50,288 nucleotides of DNA from Streptomyces sp. ISL-1 (GTDB lineage: Bacteria > Actinomycetota > Actinomycetes > Streptomycetales > Streptomycetaceae). Position 1 is the first letter of the stretch, and each line of letters begins with the position of its first letter. This document shows positions 45,091 through 50,288 of the stretch, in pieces. The DNA is taken from positions 1 to 50,288 of the forward strand of contig NZ_JAGGOI010000035.1 in the NCBI RefSeq assembly GCF_018614585.1, read 5' to 3'. Under the pieces are notes generated by a model. It was not told the origin of the DNA and made no database searches. It worked only from the letters and a program-made list of their open reading frames with translations. A program made the translations under genes and the position numbers.

Positions 45091-46428
45091 ATGACCACAA
45101 CGGGGGAAGACCAGGACGGCACGGGCACGACCGCCCGTGGCCGGCTGTGGTGGGGACGGCGGCGCAGTGCCGCGTTGGATGTAGGGCTCGGGATCGTCTC
45201 CGCCGTCGAGTGCGCGTTGGAGGGTGTGGGGTTCGCGGACAAGGCCGCGATTCCCGTGCCAGTCGGGGTGCTGTTCGGACTGATCGTCGGGTCCGTGCTG
45301 GTGCTGCGGCGGCGGTGGCCGATCGCCGTGGTACTGGTGTCGATCGCGACCACGCCCGCCGAGATGGGCTTCTTGATGGGCATCGTCGGGCTCTACACGC
45401 TCGCCGCGTCCGATGTTCCGCGTCGGATAACCGCGACGCTCGCCGCGATGTCGCTGACCGCGACGCTGATCGTGTCGTACGTACGGGTGCGCCAGGACGT
45501 GCAGTCCGCGGACTTCGATCCGGAGCCCGGCGCCTGGTACGTACCGACGATGGCGGGTTTCATGTCGCTCGCCCTGACCGCGCCGCCGGTGCTGTTCGGT
45601 CTCTACATAGGGGCCAGGCGCCGGCTGATGGAGAGTCTGCGGGAGCGCGCGGACAGCCTGGAGCAGGAGCTGTCGCTGCTGGCCGACCGCGCCGAGCAGC
45701 GGGCCCAGTGGGCGCGTACGGAGGAGCGGACCCGGATCGCGCGGGAGATGCACGATGTCGTGGCGCACCGCGTGAGCCTGATGGTGGTGCACTCGGCCGC
45801 ACTGCAGGCGGTGGCGCTCAAGGATCCGCAGAAAGCTGTGAAGAACGCCGCGCTGGTGGGGGACATGGGCCGGCAGGCGCTGACCGAGCTGCGCGAGATG
45901 CTCGGGGTGCTGCGGGCGGGCGGGGACGAACTGCGGGCCGCGAAGCCGGTGCCGTTGGTGGCGGTGGGGGTCGCCGCGGCAGCCGCCGCCGCTGCCGCCG
46001 CCGAGGACGGGCCCTCTCTTGCCGACCTGGAGAGTTTGGTCGGCCAGTCCCGGCAGGCGGGGATGGTGGTCGAACTCGTGGTCCAGGGCGAGGCGCGCGA
46101 ATACGCGCCGGAGGTCGAGCAGACCGCGTACCGCGTGGTCCAGGAGGCCTTGACGAACGTCCACAAGCACGCGGCCGGCGCGAAGGTGATGGTGCGGCTC
46201 GCGCGCCGCGACGCCGAGGTCGCCATGCAGGTGGAGAACGGCGCTCCGGACGCCGACGGTGCGCCGGCGGCCGCGCGGCTGCCGAGCGGCGGCAACGGTC
46301 TGGTGGGGATGCGGGAGCGGGTGCTCGCGCTCGGCGGGGTGTTCGTGTCCGGGCCGACCGACGTGGGCGGCTTCCGGGTGTCTGCGGTGCTGCCGGACCG
46401 GGACGGGTACGGCGAGCAGCAGCTCTGA
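45091..46428 (+). CDS. Orphan NarL-family sensor histidine kinase
   Basis: This encodes 445 residues. The N-terminus has several membrane segments (about 27-48, 55-72, 78-105, 113-130, 153-173). A coiled-coil linker (about 180-205) leads to a HisKA_3 dimerisation helix with phospho-acceptor His221 in A-R-E-M-H-D-V-V-A-H. The HATPase domain has YRVVQEALTNVHKHAAGAKV (N box) and GNGLVGMRERVLALGG (G box). An unusual Ala run (about 295-305) separates the two. Kinases of this type almost always sit beside a LuxR-type regulator, but none follows here: the next gene is a minus-strand SUKH protein. Its partner must be encoded elsewhere. Confidence 0.9.
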   Translation: MTTTGEDQDGTGTTARGRLWWGRRRSAALDVGLGIVSAVECALEGVGFADKAAIPVPVGVLFGLIVGSVLVLRRRWPIAVVLVSIATTPAEMGFLMGIVGLYTLAASDVPRRITATLAAMSLTATLIVSYVRVRQDVQSADFDPEPGAWYVPTMAGFMSLALTAPPVLFGLYIGARRRLMESLRERADSLEQELSLLADRAEQRAQWARTEERTRIAREMHDVVAHRVSLMVVHSAALQAVALKDPQKAVKNAALVGDMGRQALTELREMLGVLRAGGDELRAAKPVPLVAVGVAAAAAAAAAAEDGPSLADLESLVGQSRQAGMVVELVVQGEAREYAPEVEQTAYRVVQEALTNVHKHAAGAKVMVRLARRDAEVAMQVENGAPDADGAPAAARLPSGGNGLVGMRERVLALGGVFVSGPTDVGGFRVSAVLPDRDGYGEQQL

Positions 46429-46607
46429 CTCGCGCCGATCGGGCGTGGGTGCGGGCTCGGACTCGCGCTCATCGGGCCCGGGACCGGCCGATCGGGCCCG
46501 GGATGGGGCTCGGCCGGGTCGGCTGTTCTGACTCATGCTGATCGAGCCCGGGATCGGGCGCGGGATCGGGCTCGGCCGCTCTGAGTCGTGCTGATCGGGC
46601 GCGGGGC
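46429..46607. repeat. Degenerate GATCGGGCxCGGG repeats
   Basis: Directly after the kinase stop, variants of CTCGCGCTCATCGGGCCCGGGA, CCGATCGGGCCCGGGATGGG and CTGATCGAGCCCGGGATCGG recur about six to eight times with spacing of 20-40 bp. Several units are themselves GGGCCCGGG palindromes. It has no coding sense and separates two convergent genes. It could act as a terminator or be a slippage-grown repeat. Confidence 0.5.
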
Positions 46608-47099
46608 TCAGCGGAGTGTGAGCCGGGGCGGCTGGACGCCCGTGACCAGCGTGGCTAGCGCCCGGTCGATGTCCGGGCCGAGGTACCAGTCGCCGGTGTG
46701 GTCGAGGCTGTAGACCCGGCCGTCCATGTCGATGGCCAGCACCGCCTGGCTGTCCCCCTCCTCCCCGAGCGGGGACATCTCGGTGTCCAGCGCGCGCCCC
46801 AGATCGGCGAGAGTACGGGCGAGGTGGAGCCCGGCCAGCGGGTCGAAGTGCACCGGTGTGGGGGCCGTCTGCCGGCCGGGGCCGGGGGCCGCGACACGCA
46901 GTCCGCCGAATTCCGCCCATGCCTCCACCGCCGCCGGGAACACCGAGTGCCGGTGCCCGGCCGGCGAGGCGTACGCGCGCAGCGTGTCCGCCCAGTGCTC
47001 GGCCAGCTTTATGTCCCAGCGGCCGGGCTGCCACCCCGCCTCGCGCAGGGCGGCGTCGACGGCGACCGGGAACCGGGTGGTGCTGAGGTGGTCGGGCAT
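46608..47099 (-). CDS. SUKH-3-type immunity-like protein
   Basis: This encodes 163 residues. It opens STTRFPVAVDAALREAGWQP and GRWDIKLAEHWADTLRAYAS, continues HSVFPAAVEAWAEFGGLRVA and ends with IDMDGRVYSLDHTGDWYLGP and DIDRALATLVTG. The W-x-x-x-AL-x-x-A-G-W and A-x-x-A-x-x-E-(F/Y)-G-G-L signatures are those of SUKH-3 proteins, a superfamily linked to toxin immunity. It lies 10 bp downstream of the YwqJ-like deaminase gene on the same strand, so the pair could be a toxin and its neutraliser. There is no signal peptide. Confidence 0.8.
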   Translation of the reverse strand: MPDHLSTTRFPVAVDAALREAGWQPGRWDIKLAEHWADTLRAYASPAGHRHSVFPAAVEAWAEFGGLRVAAPGPGRQTAPTPVHFDPLAGLHLARTLADLGRALDTEMSPLGEEGDSQAVLAIDMDGRVYSLDHTGDWYLGPDIDRALATLVTGVQPPRLTLR

Positions 47100-47109
47100 C
47101 GGTGCGGGT

Positions 47110-47625
47110 TCAGCCGTTCTCGGGTGCGGTCGGGGCGACGGGGCGTACCCCGAAGTGGTCGAGCAATGCCGTACAGGAACGGCAGGGCGGTGCGTAGCTG
47201 CCGTGCAGCGGGTCGCCGTCCTCGCGGATGCGGCGTGCGGTCAGTTTCGCCTGTTTCAGGGTGCGCCGTGCCTCGCTGTGGGTCAGCGGTTTGCGCTGGG
47301 CCCGCTTCGAGCGCTGCGACTCGGCGGCGGTGAGATGGCGTGAGAGCAGGATCGCCTCGGGGCAGCGGCCGGTGAAGCGTTCGCGCTGGCCGCTGGTGAG
47401 GGTGTCGAGGAAATCCTGTACAAGCGCGTGAAGTGCGGGCGGCTGGTCTCCTTTTCCCGCGGTGCAGGTGAGGGTCTCGCCCCGGACGGAGAGGGCCGCG
47501 GCGACGGTGGGCAGGATGCCGTCGCGGCGGTGGTTCAGGGCGGGCGGGCGGTGGGCCTCGGTGCTGCTCCAATTGAGGCGTGGATCACCTGCGGTGCCGG
47601 ACGTGCTTGGTTGCGCTGTGTGCAT
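47110..47625 (-). CDS. YwqJ-like putative deaminase
   Basis: This encodes 171 residues from ATG 47623-47625 (GGGAGGGAA about 12 nt upstream; an earlier ATG at 47670 is in frame). The zinc-deaminase motifs are R-C88-P-E90-A-I-L-L-S and P-P-C148-R-S-C151, the C-x-E ... P-C-x-x-C set, in a chain with LTCTAGKGDQPPALHALVQD and FLDTLTSGQRERFTG. YwqJ-type deaminases are known as C-terminal toxin domains; here the domain is free-standing and has no export signal. The partner is the SUKH-3 gene. The substrate (nucleic acid or nucleotide) is not predictable. Confidence 0.78.
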   Translation of the reverse strand: MHTAQPSTSGTAGDPRLNWSSTEAHRPPALNHRRDGILPTVAAALSVRGETLTCTAGKGDQPPALHALVQDFLDTLTSGQRERFTGRCPEAILLSRHLTAAESQRSKRAQRKPLTHSEARRTLKQAKLTARRIREDGDPLHGSYAPPCRSCTALLDHFGVRPVAPTAPENG

Positions 47626-47844
47626 GGTGCTGTCGTTCCCTCCCCTGCACTCCCCCGAGTTGCGGGACACACTGCCAAATGGGCCGGGCGGTGCGGAAGC
47701 TGGGGCACTGAAACGTGTCGACCCGTCGGCAAACGGTCACGCGTTTGTGACTGTTCGTGACGGAAGAGGAGCGTCGGTTCTCCCTGTTGCCCCACCGCAT
47801 AGGCTGTCCTCAACCAGCCGGAACGCAGCAGGGGGCATACCGCC
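47626..47844. promoter_or_regulatory. Divergent intergenic region of the deaminase/SUKH locus
   Basis: These 219 bp must hold promoters for both directions. A lower-GC patch lies at 47728-47765 (CAAACGGTCACGCGTTTGTG). It contains a CAAACG / CGTTTG inverted repeat with an 8-nt centre that could bind a regulator. Nothing else stands out. Confidence 0.35.
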
Positions 47845-48858
47845 ATGACGACAGGTCGGCAAGGGCTGGGGGCACCTCCCGGCCCCCGGGCCGTGGGACA
47901 AACCGCGCCACCGAACGCGGCCTACGCCGGGCAGGTCGTGAACTTCCCGGACCCGGTCCGGGCCTCCCGCCACCCCAGAGGCGTGCGCGTGGACGAGAAC
48001 GGCTATCCGGACTTTTCGCCGTACGCGCGCGCCGCCGCCCAGATTGCCGAGCCCCCGGAGGGCTTCGGCGTCGACGAACTGCGGCTCACCGACTACGTAT
48101 CGGCGAACGCGGCGCTGCACGCCGACGGCCACGCGCTGTGGGCCACGATTCCCGCGGTCGCCACACCGCATGGCTGGACCTGGCACCACGTGCCCGGCAC
48201 CCGCCGCCTCGAGCTGGTCCCGGTCGAGGTGAAGGCGCTGCTGCGGCATCACGGCGGCCTGGCGACGACGCCGGTGGACCTGAGCAAGCGGGGTACCCGG
48301 CCGCTGCAGGAGACCCGGCCCGCGCACTTCGGCCTGCCCAAGGGCGCCGTGTCGGTGACGGAGCAACAATTGATCGGCGTGGAGGAGGACTTGGGCTACC
48401 GGCTGCCGGGCGCCTACCGCTCCTTCCTCAAGGCGGCGGGCGGCTGCGCACCTGTAGGGGCGGCGCTCGACGCCGAGTTGGGGCTGCTGGTCGACCAGCC
48501 GTTCTTCACCGTGCGGGACGAGGCCGGGGCCAATGACCTGGTGTACGTCAACAAATGCCTGCGGGACCACCTGACCAAGGACTACCTGGGCGTCGCGTTC
48601 GTCCAGGGCGGGATCCTGGCGGTGAAGGTCAAGGGCTCGGCGATCGGCTCGGTGTGGTTCTGCGCGTACGACGACGCACGGGATCAGGACGGCTGGAACG
48701 TGCAGGAGCGCGTGGAGCGGCTGTTGCTGCCGTGCGGCGACGACTTCGACGGTTTTCTGCAGCGCCTGGCGGGCAATCCGCCGGAGCTGGAGACCGTGGC
48801 GAATCTGATGGTGGACGGCGGCTTCGCGCAGGCCGTCCCGATCTCGGACGAGGGGTGA
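47845..48858 (+). CDS. WHH-nuclease-like domain fused to a SUKH (SMI1/KNR4) domain
   Basis: This encodes 337 residues. After a Pro/Ala-rich leader (1-40), residues 47-140 match the WHH-type HNH/ENDO VII nuclease toxin pattern. They read V-D-E-N-G-Y-P-D-F-S-P-Y-A, an S-A-N-A spacer, G-W-T-W-H-H (110-115), RLELVPVEV and R-H-H-G-G (134-138). The His normally found after L-V-P is Lys here, so activity may be reduced. Residues 171-320 form a SUKH-1 domain: VTEQQLIGVEEDLGYRLPGA, YRSFLKAAGGCAPVG, FVQGGILAVKVKGSAIGSVW and ERLLLPCGDDFDGFL. There is no signal peptide. A toxin-like domain and an immunity-type domain in one chain is unusual. The deaminase and SUKH-3 genes lie divergently. Confidence 0.8.
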   Translation: MTTGRQGLGAPPGPRAVGQTAPPNAAYAGQVVNFPDPVRASRHPRGVRVDENGYPDFSPYARAAAQIAEPPEGFGVDELRLTDYVSANAALHADGHALWATIPAVATPHGWTWHHVPGTRRLELVPVEVKALLRHHGGLATTPVDLSKRGTRPLQETRPAHFGLPKGAVSVTEQQLIGVEEDLGYRLPGAYRSFLKAAGGCAPVGAALDAELGLLVDQPFFTVRDEAGANDLVYVNKCLRDHLTKDYLGVAFVQGGILAVKVKGSAIGSVWFCAYDDARDQDGWNVQERVERLLLPCGDDFDGFLQRLAGNPPELETVANLMVDGGFAQAVPISDEG

Positions 48859-48865
48859 CGGTCCG

Positions 48866-50288
48866 ATGGTGACCTTCGCGCAGGCGCAGGAGCGCGCGGA
48901 AGAGTGGGTCAACGGCGATGTGCCCGCGTATCAGCATCGTGAGGTGCGGGTGCGGGAGTTCGAGCTCGGCTTTGTGGTCTGGGCGGAGGATCGCGAGGGC
49001 GGTGCGCGTTCCGACGGCGGGCAGCAGCGGCTGGTGATCGCCCGCGACAGCGGTGACGCGACGCTGTGGCCGGGGCTGCCGGTGGGTGAGGTGATCCGCC
49101 GGTACGAGGAGGAGTACGGGATTCAGGACGAGGCCGCCGCAGCGCCCGAGCCGCCGCAGCGCATCGACCTGAATCAGACGTCGTTCCTGTTGAGCCCGCC
49201 GGAGTGGCTCCAGGAAGCGGCGGACAAGCTGGGGATCCCGGACCGGCGGTCGCCGGAGTCCGGCGCGACGGCTTCGGGTGCGTCTACAGCTTCGGGCTCG
49301 GGGACGGCTTCCTCGGACGCGCCTGCGGGTGGCGGTGCGCCTGCGGGCGCGGGTGTGCCGTCGGCCGGGGCCGACTGGGCGGCTCCCGCTGCCGCTTCGG
49401 GTGCCACCGGCCCCAACGCGTCGCAGGCGGGCAGTAGTTCGTCCGCCGCCGGATCGGCCTGGCCCGCGGCCGGGACCTCGGGCGGCGACGCCTCACAGGG
49501 CGGGGCGCTGTGGGCCGGCGCCAGTGGCGGCGACTACGAGCCGACGGCATCCGACGGTGTGCCCAACACGCCGTCCGGGGCCGCCGCGTGGACGGACACC
49601 AGCGCCGCCGGGTCGGACGACGCGTCCGTGCCGCTGCCGGCCACGGTGTTCGCACCGCCGATCTCGGGGACCGACGACGATGACACCCCGCCGCCCGCGG
49701 TGGGCGCGGACGCGCCGACCGCGCTGATGTCGGGCGGCAGCCAGCTGCCGCGGACCGCGGTCGCCCCGGCGCTGAACCAGCAGCCCGGGGGACGACCCGC
49801 CGCTCCCGGCGCGGCCGACATCGCCGACGCGGCGACGAGCAAGGCGGTCCTGCCGCCGCGTGGCTCGCGCGGAAGCGGTCCGACGACTCCGCCACCGCCC
49901 GGCGCTCCGGGCACTCCGGGCGCGCGGCCCGGGGCGACGCCGCCGCCTTCGGGGCCGGGTGCTCCCGGTGCTCCCGCGGGCGGCTATCTGCCGACGCAGC
50001 TCGTCTCGCAGCTGGGTGGGGAGGGACCGCAGCCGCCCGGCCCGCCCGGTGCTCCGCAGCCTCCTGGTCCGCCCGGCCCGCCCGGTGGCACGCCGCCGCC
50101 CGGTGGTGGCGCGCACCATGCCGCGACGATGCTGGCGGACCCGAGCCAACTGGGCGGCCCCGGTGCGCCCCGGCCCCCCGGCCCGCCCGGTGCTCCGCAG
50201 CCTCCTGGTCCGCCCGGCCCGCCCGGTGGCACGCCGCCGCCCGGTGGTGGCGCGCACCATGCCGCGACGATGCTGGCGGACCCGAGCC
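48866..50288 (+). CDS. Imm35/YrhB-like N-terminus with long Pro/Gly-rich region, cut by window end
   Basis: The gene starts at ATG 48866, 7 bp after the preceding stop, and stays open for at least 474 codons to the window edge. Residues 1-85 (VTFAQAQERAEEWVNGDVPA, VRVREFELGFVVWAEDREGG, QRLVIARDSGDATLWPGLPV) resemble the Imm35/YrhB immunity-type domain. A linker EPPQRIDLNQTSFLLSPPEW follows, then a Ser/Ala/Gly-rich and later collagen-like P-G-x stretch with the unit G-A-H-H-A-A-T-M-L-A-D-P-S. Relatives, as I recall, carry a further C-terminal domain (SUKH-4 or deaminase type) that would lie beyond the window. It is co-directional and probably co-transcribed with the fusion gene. Confidence 0.65.
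   Translation, partial: MVTFAQAQERAEEWVNGDVPAYQHREVRVREFELGFVVWAEDREGGARSDGGQQRLVIARDSGDATLWPGLPVGEVIRRYEEEYGIQDEAAAAPEPPQRIDLNQTSFLLSPPEWLQEAADKLGIPDRRSPESGATASGASTASGSGTASSDAPAGGGAPAGAGVPSAGADWAAPAAASGATGPNASQAGSSSSAAGSAWPAAGTSGGDASQGGALWAGASGGDYEPTASDGVPNTPSGAAAWTDTSAAGSDDASVPLPATVFAPPISGTDDDDTPPPAVGADAPTALMSGGSQLPRTAVAPALNQQPGGRPAAPGAADIADAATSKAVLPPRGSRGSGPTTPPPPGAPGTPGARPGATPPPSGPGAPGAPAGGYLPTQLVSQLGGEGPQPPGPPGAPQPPGPPGPPGGTPPPGGGAHHAATMLADPSQLGGPGAPRPPGPPGAPQPPGPPGPPGGTPPPGGGAHHAATMLADPS
50006..50288 (+). repeat. 141-bp direct repeat encoding collagen-like units
   Basis: The sequence from 50041 recurs identically at 50182 (period 141 bp, 47 codons) through the window end, for example CCCGCCCGGTGCTCCGCAGC and GCGCACCATGCCGCGACGAT. 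Each unit encodes P-P-G-A-P-Q-P-P-G runs and the AHHAATMLADPS segment. Exact identity implies recent duplication and risk of assembly collapse. Confidence 0.85.

Noticed and set aside
46429..46607. CRISPR array
   Set aside because: The repeated words are imperfect and irregularly spaced, and there are no unique spacers or cas genes.
50006..50288. Tandem repeat as a CRISPR or replication iteron array
   Set aside because: The 141-bp unit is in frame and encodes collagen-like residues within an open gene.

Overview
The window is about 50 kb of chromosome from a high-GC actinomycete, almost certainly a Streptomyces. Codon usage is strongly G/C at third positions, GTG starts and 4-nt GTGA/ATGA gene overlaps are common, and there are actinomycete-typical genes: an RpfB-type resuscitation factor, a protein mannosyltransferase, tamR/tam, the galTEK operon, and the block glmU-prs-rplY(ctc)-pth. 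The assignment rests on reading the translations against remembered families. No database search was run.

Positions 1-8260 are an accessory scrapyard. It holds a stop-interrupted IS630-type transposase end, an Imm-5-like immunity gene, the last ~50 codons of a tyrosine integrase, and the 3' half of a tRNA-Gly(CCC) cut at its anticodon loop by an IS remnant. An inverted, nonsense-mutated IS5-type element follows, with a small orphan gene between the two IS copies. Next come a translationally coupled pair of exported proteins, an Imm32-like immunity gene, a lower-GC gene for an unknown protein built of three repeats, and a mosaic of broken genes (HAD phosphatase, flavoprotein, serine recombinase).

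Positions 8250-25020 are conserved chromosome. An EamA permease and a YbaK deacylase overlap. A class B penicillin-binding protein and a protein O-mannosyltransferase follow, divergent from rsmI. On the plus strand come a zinc-ribbon protein, TatD and the overlapping set rpfB-rsmA-ispE, then an ABC-F ATPase and two tandem Pro-rich/PQQ-propeller membrane proteins.

Positions 25058-44680 contain two LuxR-type regulators, one lacking the phospho-acceptor Asp, on either side of galTEK. Then come tamR/tam with a clear palindromic operator, a glyoxalase-fold protein, a secreted FG-GAP protein, a TetR-desaturase operon with repeated operator-like sites, ppc, a sortase-anchored (LAETG) surface protein, and pth-rplY-prs-glmU plus tRNA-Gln(TTG). 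Perfect hairpin terminators separate most units.

Positions 44680-50288 hold a decayed stretch, an orphan NarL-family histidine kinase and a locus built from toxin-immunity domains. That locus has a YwqJ-like deaminase with a SUKH-3 protein on one strand. Divergent from it are a single-chain WHH-nuclease-like plus SUKH fusion and a large Pro-rich protein with an Imm35/YrhB-like N-terminus, cut by the window end inside a perfect 141-bp repeat. This locus is the best candidate for an undescribed system.
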